Positions 1 through 9,210 are shown, counted from the stretch's first letter. The stretch is 64,000 nt of DNA from Sphingopyxis solisilvae (GCF_015475875.1 NZ_JADKYM010000011.1:58018-122017), one strand, 5' to 3'. The notes: generated by a model not told the origin, from the sequence alone. Program-made: numbers and translations.

Positions 1-1
1 C

Positions 2-196
2 GCCGCCGCTGCACCGGCGGCAATTCTCACCGGCCCCGAAGGCGGCTTTACCGATCGCGAGCGCGCCGTGCTGACGGACCATCCCGCGGTCCGGCGGATC
101 GCGCTCGGCCCGCGCATCCTGCGCGCCGAAACCGCGGCGATCGCGGCGATCAGCCTGTGGATGGGGCAGCATGGCGACTGGCAGACGGCGCCCTGA
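2..196 (+). CDS. rsmE: 16S rRNA (uracil-1498-N3)-methyltransferase RsmE, 3' end only
   Basis: The last 64 codons of a gene that begins before the window. The reading frame carries a GPEGGF stretch and, 20 residues later, LGPRILRAETA. Together these form the S-adenosylmethionine-binding C-terminal knot of RsmE-type SPOUT methyltransferases, which methylate U1498 of 16S rRNA. The frame closes with TGA at 194-196. In sphingomonads as I know them, rsmE commonly sits just upstream of gshA; here a secreted-protein gene lies between the two. Confidence 0.88.
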   Translation, partial: AAAAPAAILTGPEGGFTDRERAVLTDHPAVRRIALGPRILRAETAAIAAISLWMGQHGDWQTAP

Positions 197-298
197 ACAT
201 TCGCCGGTTGCGCTCAAAGCTGTTCCGTTCCCGGACAGAAATGCCGCCAAGCGACGGATTTTAACCGCATATTAGCTATATGCGCCCATCAAGGCGCC

Positions 299-2296
299 AT
301 GCAACGGCAGGACCAGAGCCGATATTGCTGGCGTGGGGGCCAGTGGACACAGCTTTTGCGGGTGCTGATCCTGCTCGCCTGCGTTACCGTGGTGACGCCG
401 GACTTTTCCGCACGTGCCGGGCTGGCGACGCCCGCCTGGTGGGATCCCGACGGCTATTCGACGGGACAGGACTGGCGCTACCGCGTTCCGGTCACCTTGC
501 CCGCCGCTTCGTCGGTGAACTCGACGGCGCGTGTCGATGTCGATTTTTCCGCGCTGCTGACCCAGCTGGGCGTGTCGGGCACCCTCGACGTCAATTCGGT
601 GCGTGTCGTGCGTCCGAACGGAACGCTCGCGGCGGTGCAGGAATATAATGATACCGTCTTTGCGGCGGCAACCGATGCCAGCGGCAATGCCCGCGGCGAG
701 GTGCGCTGGATCGTTCAGGACGGCGGCGCGCAGACCTATTTTATCTATTTCGACATCACCGAAAACGAAACGAAGGCGGCGAATCCGCAAAACCCGATCA
801 ACGGCAATTTCGAGCGCGGCGGCACCGGCCAGATCAGTCCGACCGGATGGACGGGCACCCGGTCGAACGCCAATTACGATGCACAGGTCCGGCCGAACGA
901 AACCGTGTCGGTCACCGACAGCGACGGATCGGGACAGACGCGCAATACCAACGGCAACGCCAACACCGGCGGTTTCTCTTACCTCCTTGGCGCCAGAACC
1001 AATTCCGAACCGGCCAGCGGCGAATCGCAAACGGTGTTGACCCGGACCATCACGGTTCCTGCCACCAATCCCGGCAACCTGACGGTGCGCTGGAAACCGC
1101 AAGGCTGGGACAGCAGCGCCAACGGCAATGCCAATTATGATTTTGTGCGGGTCGAGATCATTGGCACGGCCACGACCGAAATCGTCGGCCCGACGGCGGG
1201 CAATTATGCCACGCGGCCGTTTGCGCCCAATATGTCGGTCAACCAGGTCACGACGACCGCCCCGGGCTATGGCCAGTATAACGGCTGGGATATGGGGACC
1301 AACGGCAACCATACCGCGGGCATGACCGTGGCACTGGGCAGCGAACCCTGGTGGACGTACAACGCTTCGCTCGCCGCCTTTGCCGGCCAGACGGTGACGA
1401 TCCGTTTTCGCACCCGGCACACGACGCAGTTCCGCAGCTGGGTGCTGGTCGACGATATCGAATGGTCGGTGGTCAACGCCACGTTGGGAACGCCGCAGGG
1501 TTTCGGCGCACAGGTCATTACCCCCGCCGCATCGTCCAGCTTCGCACCGGGTACGCTGTTGACGATCAGCGGCCGGTTCGATGCCCGGCCGACCGCCACG
1601 ACCAATCCGGTGACCGCCAACGTCTACGACAATGGCGGAACGCTTGTCGGATCGGGCATCATCCTGTTCGACGACGGCACCCATGGCGACGCCGTCGCGG
1701 GCGACGGCATCTGGACCAACAATGGCACGGTGGCGTCCGAGCCGACCTATACCATACCGCTGGGGACACCATCGAGCAGCGGCTGGACCGTGCGCCTGTT
1801 CGGCCGCGACCGATCGACAAGTGCCGCGGGCGCGGCAAATAACGGCCTGATCCGCCGTGTCGGCCAGCCAAACCCGGCGACCGAGGCCAATTACTGGAAC
1901 GTCGCCGACATGCTTTTCGCCGTCGCGGGGGCCAATCTGACCATCGCCAAAACCAGCAGCCTCGTCAGCGATCCGCTCAACGGCGCGACCAATCCGAAGG
2001 CCATTCCCGGTGCGGTCATGCGTTATTGCCTGCTGGTCAGCAACGCCGGGCCGGCAACCGCTACGGCGGTCAGCGTGGCCGACAATCTGCCCGCCACGCT
2101 CACCTTCGTTGCCGGCAGCATCCGTTCGGGCACCAGCTGTGCCGGAGCGACGACGGTGGAAGACGACGATTTTGTCGGCGCCGACGAAAGCGATCCTTTC
2201 GGCGCCGGATGGACGGGTTCGCAGCTGCTCGCGTCCGCCGCCTCGCTGGCCAATGGTGCGGCAATGGCCATTCGTTTCGACGCCACCGTCAACTGA
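299..2296 (+). CDS. Large secreted protein with a C-terminal DUF11 domain
   Basis: A 665-residue protein. A hydrophobic stretch near residues 20-40 followed by ARAG looks like a signal peptide. The mature part is rich in Asn, Thr, Ser and Gly. Roughly residues 410-510 resemble the choice-of-anchor / calcium-binding beta-sandwich regions of cell-surface proteins (FDDGTHGDAVAGDGIW). Roughly residues 550-665 look like a DUF11 repeat (LTIAKTSS start, YCLLVSNAGPATATAVSVADNLP core). I see no C-terminal membrane anchor, PEP-CTERM or LPxTG sorting signal, so it is probably released or retained by interaction. A short AAGG lies 5 bases before the ATG. It separates rsmE from gshA and looks unrelated to either. 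Function unknown; an adhesin or matrix role is inference only. Confidence 0.8.
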   Translation: MQRQDQSRYCWRGGQWTQLLRVLILLACVTVVTPDFSARAGLATPAWWDPDGYSTGQDWRYRVPVTLPAASSVNSTARVDVDFSALLTQLGVSGTLDVNSVRVVRPNGTLAAVQEYNDTVFAAATDASGNARGEVRWIVQDGGAQTYFIYFDITENETKAANPQNPINGNFERGGTGQISPTGWTGTRSNANYDAQVRPNETVSVTDSDGSGQTRNTNGNANTGGFSYLLGARTNSEPASGESQTVLTRTITVPATNPGNLTVRWKPQGWDSSANGNANYDFVRVEIIGTATTEIVGPTAGNYATRPFAPNMSVNQVTTTAPGYGQYNGWDMGTNGNHTAGMTVALGSEPWWTYNASLAAFAGQTVTIRFRTRHTTQFRSWVLVDDIEWSVVNATLGTPQGFGAQVITPAASSSFAPGTLLTISGRFDARPTATTNPVTANVYDNGGTLVGSGIILFDDGTHGDAVAGDGIWTNNGTVASEPTYTIPLGTPSSSGWTVRLFGRDRSTSAAGAANNGLIRRVGQPNPATEANYWNVADMLFAVAGANLTIAKTSSLVSDPLNGATNPKAIPGAVMRYCLLVSNAGPATATAVSVADNLPATLTFVAGSIRSGTSCAGATTVEDDDFVGADESDPFGAGWTGSQLLASAASLANGAAMAIRFDATVN

Positions 2297-2369
2297 TCCC
2301 GGCAAACGGCGCGCGTTGATCGGCCACCGGTCGAACGGCCCCGATTGCATTCTATACCGGATAGTCTAA

Positions 2370-3752
2370 ATGCGCGTCATGAGCACGCGCACCGCTTCGG
2401 ACAGCCACGATCCCGTCATCGAAAACCGCGACCAGCTCGCGGCCCCCATGATCGAGGGCGAGAAGCCCAAGGACCGCTGGCGCATCGGCACCGAGCATGA
2501 AAAATTCGTCTATCGCACCGCCGATCACCGCGCCCCGTCCTATGACGAACCCGGCGGCATCCATGACCTGTTGATGGCACTCACCCGCTTCGGCTGGGAA
2601 CCGGTGATCGAGGGCGGCAAGGTGATCGCGCTTTCGGGAAATGACGGCACCGTCAGCCTCGAACCCGCGGGGCAACTCGAACTCTCGGGCGCGCCGCTCG
2701 AGAATCTTCACCAGACCTGCGCCGAAACCGGCCGCCACCTGAAACAGGTGAAGGAAGTCGGCGCCGAACTCGGGCTCGGCTTCCTGGGCGTCGGCATGTG
2801 GCCCGACAAGACCCGCGACGAACTGCCGATTATGCCCAAGGGGCGCTACAAGATCATGCTCGACCATATGCCGCGCGTCGGCACCATGGGGCTCGACATG
2901 ATGCTGCGCACCTGCACGATCCAGACGAACCTCGACTATTCATCCGAAGCCGACATGGTGCAGAAATTCCGCGTCAGCCTCGCGCTGCAACCGCTCGCGA
3001 CCGCGCTTTTCGCCTCCTCGCCCTTCACCGAGGGGCGGCCCAACGGCTATATGTCGTACCGCAGCCATATCTGGACCGATACCGATCCCGCGCGCACCGG
3101 CATGCTGCCCTTCGTATTCGAGGACGGGTTCGGATACGACCGCTACGTCGACTATATGCTCGACGTGCCGATGTATTTCGTCTTTCGCGACGGCAAATAT
3201 ATCGACGCCGCCGGTCAGAGCTTCCGCGACTTCCTGAAGGGCGAGCTTCCCGCGCTCCCCGGCGAGAAACCGCGCCTTTCCGACTGGAACGATCACCTCT
3301 CGACCGCCTTTCCCGAAGTACGCCTCAAAAGCTTCCTCGAGATGCGCGGCGCCGACGGCGGCCCGTGGAACCGCATCTGCGCGCTCCCCGCCCTGTGGGT
3401 CGGCCTGCTCTATGATCAGGGCGCGCTCGACGCCGCCTGGGATCTGGTCAAAAACTGGAGCATCGAGGAACAGCAGGCGCTGCGCGACGCGGTTCCCAGC
3501 GAAGGCCTCGACGCCCCCGCCCCCGGTGGCGGGACGGTGGGACAATTGGCGCACCGGGTGCTCGACATCGTAGCGGCGGGGCTCGCCGCGCGCGGCGAAG
3601 TCAATTCGATGGGCGACAATGAAGTCGGCTTCCTCGAACCGCTCCGCCGCATCGCCAAGAGCGGCAAATCGCCGGCGCACGACCTGCTCGACCGCTACGA
3701 AGGACCGTGGAACCACGACCTGTCCAAAATCTACGACGAACTTAGTTTTTAG
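2370..3752 (+). CDS. gshA: Glutamate--cysteine ligase (plant/alphaproteobacterial GCS2 type)
   Basis: A 460-residue enzyme that joins glutamate and cysteine, the committed step of glutathione synthesis. The N-terminal GTEHEKF motif, the long MPKGRYKIMLDHMP and TCTIQTNLDYSSE stretches and the overall length match the class III ligases of alphaproteobacteria and plants. Two in-frame starts are possible, at 2370 and 2379. A TATACC box only about 12 bases before 2370 leaves little room for a leader, and I see no clear ribosome-binding site. The stop codon overlaps by 4 bases the stop of the convergent methyltransferase gene. Its product would supply the glutathione used by the four GSTs and GFA protein further along. 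Confidence 0.95.
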   Translation: MRVMSTRTASDSHDPVIENRDQLAAPMIEGEKPKDRWRIGTEHEKFVYRTADHRAPSYDEPGGIHDLLMALTRFGWEPVIEGGKVIALSGNDGTVSLEPAGQLELSGAPLENLHQTCAETGRHLKQVKEVGAELGLGFLGVGMWPDKTRDELPIMPKGRYKIMLDHMPRVGTMGLDMMLRTCTIQTNLDYSSEADMVQKFRVSLALQPLATALFASSPFTEGRPNGYMSYRSHIWTDTDPARTGMLPFVFEDGFGYDRYVDYMLDVPMYFVFRDGKYIDAAGQSFRDFLKGELPALPGEKPRLSDWNDHLSTAFPEVRLKSFLEMRGADGGPWNRICALPALWVGLLYDQGALDAAWDLVKNWSIEEQQALRDAVPSEGLDAPAPGGGTVGQLAHRVLDIVAAGLAARGEVNSMGDNEVGFLEPLRRIAKSGKSPAHDLLDRYEGPWNHDLSKIYDELSF

Positions 3753-5155
3753 GCGACCGGCCCGACGCGCTCGTCGGGTTCGAGGCGGATCAGCGGGCGT
3801 TCCCGTCCGGTCAGCCGCGCGCACAGCCGCGGCACCAGCGCATTTGTCTGCGCCCAGTTCCAGTAAGCCGCATAGGCCGGATCGGCGAGCAGGTGCTTTT
3901 CCTCGGTCTTGGCGCGCCAGTAATAGACGGCGCTCACCAGCCCCAGCAGCACGACGTTGCGCGCGCCCTCGGTCCAGCCACCCGATACCGCCAGAAAGGG
4001 CATTGCGGCGACCCACCAGCTGAGGTTCTTGGCGACATAGGCGGGATGGCGCGTGAATTTATAGGGGCCGTGGGTGATGATGCCGCGGTGCGTCAGGTTG
4101 GAAAAGCGGATACCGAACGCCATCGTCGCCCAGCTGTAGATGGCGGTCAGCAGCGCCAGCACGACCGCCCAGCCGATTAGCAGCACGTCATTACCCGCCA
4201 GCCAATGCCCCCAGTCGGCGCCATGCACCTGATAGTCGAGCGGCCCGCCGCTCATCAGGATGAAGGGCGGGTAGCAGACCAGCGCCGCGACCCACGCCAT
4301 GCCATAAGGGTTGGCGGTGCGGATATGCGCGTCGAGCGGTTTCAGGGTCAGGATATAGCCGACGGTCGCGATATGGACGTCGATCAGATACAGGAAATTG
4401 AGCGTCCAGATGCCGGTCATATAGGGGTTGGCGAGCACCTCGGCCATCGGCACGGTAACCAGCGCGGAGAAGTTCCCCGGCACGATCGACAGCATGAAGG
4501 CAGTGAAAAACCCCTTCACCGCCCAGGCGCGCAGATGATGACCGATCGCACGGCCGTCGACTGGCTGGCCCGGCGCGATCAGCCAGCGACCGAACTGGTA
4601 ACAGCCGTCGCGCGGCTCGACCATCCGCCGGTCGAGCCACAGCATATAGGGGATCGAAACCAGCAGCAGCCACGGGGCAACGCGGATCAGCAGCTCCATC
4701 GAAAAGGCATATTGGCCCGTCCAGTAATAGCGCATCGTCGCATAGATCAGCGCGATCAGCCCCCAGGTCGCCCAGAGTCCGGCCAGCTTGGTCAGGCTGA
4801 TATCGACCGTCTCGCGCCACGGTCGCCGCTGCGCCCAGTCGATCCCGGTCGACGGATTGCGATGCACCTTGTCGACCAGCACCGACCATAAAACCATCGG
4901 CACCCCGCACGCCAGGACGCTGGCGATGGCCGAATTGGGGCCGCTCATCGGTCCGCGGGTGCCCCAGTCGATGCCCAGCAAGGCGGCGATGTCGGGCGCA
5001 TAGCGCGCCAGCAACAAATATCCGACGAGTCCTGCCAGCCCGACAAAACCCACACCGGCGCTCACCGCCGAGCGCGGCCGCGCCGCACCGGTCGGCGGCA
5101 GGTCGTCGTTAGCCGTCGGGGGACTGGCAAAAGGGGATTTGGCGATGTCGTTCAC
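3749..5155 (-). CDS. Integral membrane methyltransferase of the ICMT/PEMT-like family
   Basis: A 468-residue polytopic membrane protein. The C-terminal 130 residues carry the isoprenylcysteine/phospholipid methyltransferase signature: GIITHGPYKFTRHPAY, then TEEKHLLADPAY..Y, which bind S-adenosylmethionine at the membrane face. The N-terminal 300 residues add eight or so further hydrophobic segments, so the protein is much longer than a minimal ICMT (about 200 residues). The frame is open further upstream, but those residues lack membrane-protein character, so I place the start at the GTG at 5155 (MNDIAKSPF). The substrate is not evident. It is convergent with gshA and divergent from the M23 peptidase gene. 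Confidence 0.75.
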   Translation of the reverse strand: MNDIAKSPFASPPTANDDLPPTGAARPRSAVSAGVGFVGLAGLVGYLLLARYAPDIAALLGIDWGTRGPMSGPNSAIASVLACGVPMVLWSVLVDKVHRNPSTGIDWAQRRPWRETVDISLTKLAGLWATWGLIALIYATMRYYWTGQYAFSMELLIRVAPWLLLVSIPYMLWLDRRMVEPRDGCYQFGRWLIAPGQPVDGRAIGHHLRAWAVKGFFTAFMLSIVPGNFSALVTVPMAEVLANPYMTGIWTLNFLYLIDVHIATVGYILTLKPLDAHIRTANPYGMAWVAALVCYPPFILMSGGPLDYQVHGADWGHWLAGNDVLLIGWAVVLALLTAIYSWATMAFGIRFSNLTHRGIITHGPYKFTRHPAYVAKNLSWWVAAMPFLAVSGGWTEGARNVVLLGLVSAVYYWRAKTEEKHLLADPAYAAYWNWAQTNALVPRLCARLTGRERPLIRLEPDERVGPVA

Positions 5156-5387
5156 CGGCTTGGCCCTAGCAAAATTTGGTAAGCAAGCCGTCAATATAAT
5201 TTGCCGATTCGCGGCGAATTTTCCCGCCAAATTGGCGGTGTTCCACGCCTCTGACACCGTTCACCGCGCACGCCTTTCGACTCGGCGCGAGTCGGCGTGC
5301 AAAGATTCGCTCCCTGCCGACCCTCCTGTTAAGGCGCCCATCAATCGGGGCGGAGGGCTCCACAGAACAACAAGATGGGGTCGCCAC

Positions 5388-6593
5388 TTGTCATCGAAAA
5401 TCGCGGGTCTGCGCCATTGGCGCCAGCGCCTTTCTGCGCTGTTTCAGGACCATGAAATTTTCATCCGCACGCATGGCCATGTCCGGTTTCTGCGAATCAG
5501 CGCCGTCTGGCAAAAGCGCGTCGCGCTGATTGCCGGGGTCGTGTTGCTCGCCTGGGCCGCAACGACGCTCGCCGTGCTCGTCAACCAGCTGCTGACCGCC
5601 GACGAGCGCGCCGCGGTCGCCCGGCAACAGGCGGCGGCGCTGGCATCGGAAAAGCGCATCGCGCAATATCGCGACCGCGTCGCCGAAACCGCCGCCGATC
5701 TGGAAGAGCGGCAGGCGCTGCTCGAAGGCATCGCCGAAACCCACTTCGGCATCGATCCGGCGGCGATCGCGGCGGAGCCCGTCGGCGCCGCGGACCAGCC
5801 CGCCGCCGCGACCGAACCGCTGAAAACCAGCGCGGTCGATCCCCGCCTGCCCCCCGAAGCGCAGGCGCTCGCCCGGCTTGAAGCGCGGCAGGAGCAATTT
5901 GCCGGTCGCCTGCTCGCCGCGGTCAATCTGCGCGCCAACAATGCGGAGGAGGCCGTCGCGAAGCTTGGCCTCAATCCCGCTGCGCTGGTCCGCAGCGCCG
6001 CGACCGGTCGCGGTGGTCCGCTGATCCCTTACAAGGGCAAAATGGGCAAGGCAAAGGCGCTGGGCGAATCGTTCGCCGCGCTGGAAGGCGCGCTGTTCCG
6101 TATGGAAGTGCTCGAACGCACCCTTGTCGCCGTTCCGTCGGGCAACCCCGCCAATGTGCTGATGATGTCGTCGGGCTTCGGTTATCGCCGCGACCCGTTT
6201 ACCGGCGGCGCCGCAATGCACTCGGGCCTCGATTTCCGCGGCCCGATCGGCACCCCGATCCTGGCCGCCGCGCCCGGTCGAATCAGCTTTGTTGGATCGA
6301 AGTCGGGCTATGGCAACACGGTCGAAATCGATCATGGCCAGGGCATGATGACCCGCTACGCTCACTTGTCGGGCTATACGACGAAGGTTGGCGCAGAAGT
6401 CACCGCAGGCGAACAGATCGCCAAGATGGGCTCGACCGGTCGTTCGACCGGCAGCCACCTGCATTTTGAAGTTCATTTGAACGGCGTTGCGGTCAATCCG
6501 CGCCGCTTTCTGGAGGCCAAAGCCGATGTTCTCGAAGTCAAAGCAGACGCCCGACAGCGAGTCGGCGCCATCACTGCCCGCGGTGCCCGCTAA
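5388..6593 (+). CDS. M23-family membrane-anchored murein endopeptidase
   Basis: A 401-residue protein with a cytoplasmic N-terminus, one membrane segment near residues 45-65, a coiled-coil stretch (about 70-120) and a C-terminal peptidase_M23 (LytM) domain. The zinc and catalytic residues are present: His278 and Asp282 in MHSGLDF, and His357/His359 in HLHFE. It should cut peptide cross-links in the periplasmic murein. The frame stays open upstream to 5139, but that part overlaps the divergent gene and has no protein-like composition. I choose the TTG at 5388 after a GGGG run, with moderate certainty. The 3' end overlaps the bactofilin gene, the common pairing of bactofilin with an M23 peptidase. 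Confidence 0.88.
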   Translation: MSSKIAGLRHWRQRLSALFQDHEIFIRTHGHVRFLRISAVWQKRVALIAGVVLLAWAATTLAVLVNQLLTADERAAVARQQAAALASEKRIAQYRDRVAETAADLEERQALLEGIAETHFGIDPAAIAAEPVGAADQPAAATEPLKTSAVDPRLPPEAQALARLEARQEQFAGRLLAAVNLRANNAEEAVAKLGLNPAALVRSAATGRGGPLIPYKGKMGKAKALGESFAALEGALFRMEVLERTLVAVPSGNPANVLMMSSGFGYRRDPFTGGAAMHSGLDFRGPIGTPILAAAPGRISFVGSKSGYGNTVEIDHGQGMMTRYAHLSGYTTKVGAEVTAGEQIAKMGSTGRSTGSHLHFEVHLNGVAVNPRRFLEAKADVLEVKADARQRVGAITARGAR

Positions 6594-6993
6594 AATGGCA
6601 ACCGGCGCGCGTCACACGACCTTTTCGATCCTGGGATCGGACGTGGTCGTCACCGGCAATGTCGCCGCGAGCGTCGACCTGCACGTCGACGGCAAGATCG
6701 ACGGCGATCTGAAATGCGCCAATCTGGTCCAGGGCGAGGCAAGCGAGATCAAGGGCGCCGTCACCGCCGAAACCGCCAAGATCGCAGGTCTGCTCGACGG
6801 TTCGATCGAGGCCAAGACGCTGATCGTCCACGCCACCGCGCGGATCACCGGCGACGTAACCTACGAAACGATCACGATCGAGAATGGCGGCAAGGTCGAC
6901 GGCAAGCTGTCGCACCGCCGCCACGGCGCGATGGCCGCCAAAGCGCCGCCGCCGCTGGAAGTCGTCGAAAACAAGTCGGCGCTGGGCATCTGA
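6526..6993 (+). CDS. Bactofilin (polymer-forming cytoskeletal protein)
   Basis: A 155-residue protein. After a disordered, proline-rich N-terminus of about 35 residues comes the beta-helical bactofilin core (FSILGSDVVVTGNV, VDGKIDGDLKC, then repeated I/V-x-G-x-V rungs), followed by a short disordered tail. Bactofilins self-assemble without nucleotide and recruit cell-wall enzymes. A GGAGG at about 6513-6517 sits correctly for the ATG at 6526. That start lies inside the last codons of the M23 gene, so the two are co-translated. Bactofilin plus M23 peptidase is a known shape-determining module (CcmA with Csd1 in Helicobacter, BacM with LmdC in related systems). Confidence 0.92.
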   Translation: MFSKSKQTPDSESAPSLPAVPAKMATGARHTTFSILGSDVVVTGNVAASVDLHVDGKIDGDLKCANLVQGEASEIKGAVTAETAKIAGLLDGSIEAKTLIVHATARITGDVTYETITIENGGKVDGKLSHRRHGAMAAKAPPPLEVVENKSALGI

Positions 6994-7015
6994 CCCTGCG
7001 GCGCGCCGCGATCGC

Positions 7016-7237
7016 ATGACCGCGCACCAATTTAACATCGACGCCCATGTCCACTGGGCATGGGGCCGTGGCGAAGGCCATGGCCGGATTGCCCAACGCT
7101 TTGAAACCCGTGTCGAGCGCATCATCAAGGGCGCGCGCATCGTCCGCAACGGATCGCCCGCGAACCCCGCTTATCTGATCGAGATGATTGACGGGCGTCA
7201 GGTGTTGAAGCTGGGTAGCGAACTCAGCGGCGACTGA
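7016..7237 (+). CDS. DUF2945 / HVA1 TUDOR-like small protein
   Basis: A 73-residue protein with the features of the DUF2945 family (hypervirulence-associated TUDOR domain): HVHWAWGRGEGHGRI near the start, a central TRVERIIKG, then NPAYLIEMIDGRQVLK and SELS at the end. These are small cytoplasmic SH3-like barrels with no established biochemical function in bacteria. It follows the bactofilin gene by 22 bases and could be read through from it. Its last 14 bases overlap the convergent DUF1905 gene. Confidence 0.75.
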   Translation: MTAHQFNIDAHVHWAWGRGEGHGRIAQRFETRVERIIKGARIVRNGSPANPAYLIEMIDGRQVLKLGSELSGD

Positions 7238-7535
7238 CACGCCCGATCCGCATCGTCACCGCGACCCGGTCGCCCAGCCCGACTCCCTCAGCGCGCTGCA
7301 CCGCAACCTTCACCGGCAGCATATAGGTATCGCCGCGCCGGAACAGCGAGGTGGCGAATATGGTCGCGCCGATTTGCGCCGTGACCGGCACCATGCCCCA
7401 GCCGTAGCTCGCTTCGCGCGCCGCATAGTGAACCTCGCCGACCAGTTCGCCGGGCAGCGCGACGAACAGATAGGGCGCCGGGCCGCGCCATTCGATGATC
7501 TCGGCCACGAAATCGACGCTGGTCACGTCGGTCAA
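7224..7535 (-). CDS. DUF1905 domain protein
   Basis: A 103-residue beta-rich protein of the DUF1905 family: FVAEIIEWRGPAPYLFVALP at the N-terminus, YGWGMVPVTAQIGATIFATSLF in the middle and GDRVAVTMRIG at the end. Function is unknown in the family. The start is a TTG whose last two bases and the next base form the TGA stop of comM (TTGA overlap), so its translation is probably coupled to comM. The 3' end overlaps the DUF2945 gene on the other strand by 14 bases. Confidence 0.78.
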   Translation of the reverse strand: MTDVTSVDFVAEIIEWRGPAPYLFVALPGELVGEVHYAAREASYGWGMVPVTAQIGATIFATSLFRRGDTYMLPVKVAVQRAEGVGLGDRVAVTMRIGRVSRR

Positions 7536-9040
7536 TTGCGCGGCGCCTGACGACGGTAACTCAGCGCTTCGGCGATATGGATGCGCCCGACGGCTTCGGC
7601 GCCCGCGAGGTCGGCGATCGTCCGCGCTACCCGCAATATCCGCGTATAACCGCGCGCCGACAGCCGCATCGCCTCCGCCGCCTGCGCGAGCAATTTGCGT
7701 CCGGCCTCGTCGGGGGTCGCGACCGCCTCCATCAGTTCGCCGTCGATTTCGGCGTTAGTGCGCGCCTTGTGATCGGCGTAGCGCGCGGTCTGGCGCGCCC
7801 GTGCCGCCGCGACGCGCGCCGCGACCTCGGCGCTACCCTCGGCGGGTGGAGGCAGCACGAGGTCGACAGCGCTGACCGCCTGCACCTCAACATGCAGGTC
7901 GATGCGGTCGAGCAATGGCCCCGAGACCTTGGCCTGATAATCGGCGGCGCAGCGCGGCGCGCGGCTGCATGCGAGCGCGGGGTCGCCGAGATGGCCGCAG
8001 CGGCACGGATTCATCGCGGCGACCATCTGCACCCGCGCCGGAAAGGTCACATGCGCGTTGGCGCGCGCGACGCTGACCTCGCCCGTCTCCAGCGGCTGGC
8101 GCAAGGAATCGAGCACGGTGCGCTGAAATTCGGGCAATTCGTCGAGGAACAATACGCCGAGGTGCGCGAGGCTGACTTCGCCGGGGCGGACGCGCAGCCC
8201 GCCACCGACAAGCGCGGGCATCGACGCGCTGTGGTGCGGGCTACGGAACGGGCGCGCGCGGATCAACCGTCCGCCCTCGAGCCCGCCCGCGACCGAGGCG
8301 ATCATCGACACTTCGAGCGCTTCGCCGGGATCGAGGTCGGGCAATATGCCCGGCAGGCACGCCGCCATCAGCGACTTGCCCGCCCCCGGCGGCCCGACCA
8401 TCAACAGATTATGCCCGCCTGCCGCCGCGATTTCGAGCGCGCGCTTGGCGACTTCCTGTCCCTTGACCTGCGCGAGGTCGGCCATGCGCCGCGGCGGCTC
8501 GGCCTCGCCCGGGCGCGGCGGCGGGAGCAGCGCATTGCCCTTGAAATGGTTGAGCAGCGAGAGGAGGTCGGGCGCCGCGAGTACCTCGACATTGCCCGCC
8601 CATGCCGCCTCCGGCCCCTGCGCGACGGGGCAGATCAGCCCGCGGTCCTGGCTGCCCGCGTGGAGCGCGGCGAGCAGCACGCCGGGCGAGGCGGCAACGC
8701 GGCCGTCGAGGCCGAGTTCGCCAACCACGACGTAGGAGGACAGCGTTTCGGGATCGACAACCCCCATCGCGCCGAGCAGCGCGAGCGCGATCGGCAGGTC
8801 GTAATGCGAGCCTTCCTTGGGCAGGTCGGCGGGCGACAGATTGACCGTGATGACCTTGGGCGGCAGCGCGAGGCCGATCGCGGCGATCGCGGCGCGGACA
8901 CGCTCGCGGCTTTCGCCGACCGCCTTGTCGGGCAGGCCGACGACGACGAAGCGCGGCAGGCCGGGGGTGATCTGGCACTGCACTTCGACCCCGCGCGCCT
9001 CGAGCCCCAGATAGGCGACGGTGGAAACGATCGCGACCAT
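7532..9040 (-). CDS. comM: YifB/ComM-family Mg-chelatase-like AAA+ ATPase
   Basis: A 502-residue cytoplasmic helicase-type AAA+ protein. The N-terminal Lon-protease-like (ChlI) domain begins MVAIVSTVAYLG and contains ITPGLPRFVVVGLPDKAV. Walker A GPPGAGKS lies near residue 216 and Walker B VLFLDELPEF near 297. A Cys cluster (NPCRCG..ACSRAPRC) follows, and a helical C-terminal domain ends SYRRQAP. ComM promotes branch migration during natural transformation in Vibrio and Acinetobacter. The frame runs open far upstream, but homology starts at the ATG at 9040, which has AGGGGA upstream. It is divergent from tetR across a 177-base gap. Confidence 0.93.
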   Translation of the reverse strand: MVAIVSTVAYLGLEARGVEVQCQITPGLPRFVVVGLPDKAVGESRERVRAAIAAIGLALPPKVITVNLSPADLPKEGSHYDLPIALALLGAMGVVDPETLSSYVVVGELGLDGRVAASPGVLLAALHAGSQDRGLICPVAQGPEAAWAGNVEVLAAPDLLSLLNHFKGNALLPPPRPGEAEPPRRMADLAQVKGQEVAKRALEIAAAGGHNLLMVGPPGAGKSLMAACLPGILPDLDPGEALEVSMIASVAGGLEGGRLIRARPFRSPHHSASMPALVGGGLRVRPGEVSLAHLGVLFLDELPEFQRTVLDSLRQPLETGEVSVARANAHVTFPARVQMVAAMNPCRCGHLGDPALACSRAPRCAADYQAKVSGPLLDRIDLHVEVQAVSAVDLVLPPPAEGSAEVAARVAAARARQTARYADHKARTNAEIDGELMEAVATPDEAGRKLLAQAAEAMRLSARGYTRILRVARTIADLAGAEAVGRIHIAEALSYRRQAPRN

Positions 9041-9181
9041 CAATGTCCCCTGTTTGTTCTCGCGCCTTGTGGCGGGAAAGTGCGGCGAGGTCGAGTCGTT
9101 TTTGGTGCCGGATTGGAAGTTGACGAAAAGCCGGCCCCCGCGAAGGCGGCGGTGCCGCGCAGCGTGCAGACAATTTCGTAT

Positions 9182-9210
9182 TTGACAACATACCAACTGG
9201 TCGGTATGTT
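9182..9210 (+). promoter_or_regulatory. tetR promoter with overlapping palindromic operator
   Basis: A -35 box TTGACA at 9182-9187 and a -10 box TATGTT at 9205-9210 are separated by exactly 17 bases. A perfect inverted repeat ACATACC-N8-GGTATGT at 9188-9209 fills the spacer and most of the -10 box, so a bound dimer would block RNA polymerase. The expected transcription start, about 7 bases past the -10, falls on the ATG at 9218, so the message would be leaderless. The 7-8-7 half-site layout is typical of TetR-family operators. Confidence 0.8.

Noticed and set aside
272..2350. A 692-codon open frame on the minus strand
   Set aside because: It is antisense to the secreted DUF11 gene, has no start signal or family resemblance, and is rich in Arg, Gly and His in the way high-GC antisense frames are.
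7577..9205. A long plus-strand frame running into tetR
   Set aside because: It is antisense to comM and shows no family motifs. Only the part after the promoter at 9182-9210 encodes the TetR protein.
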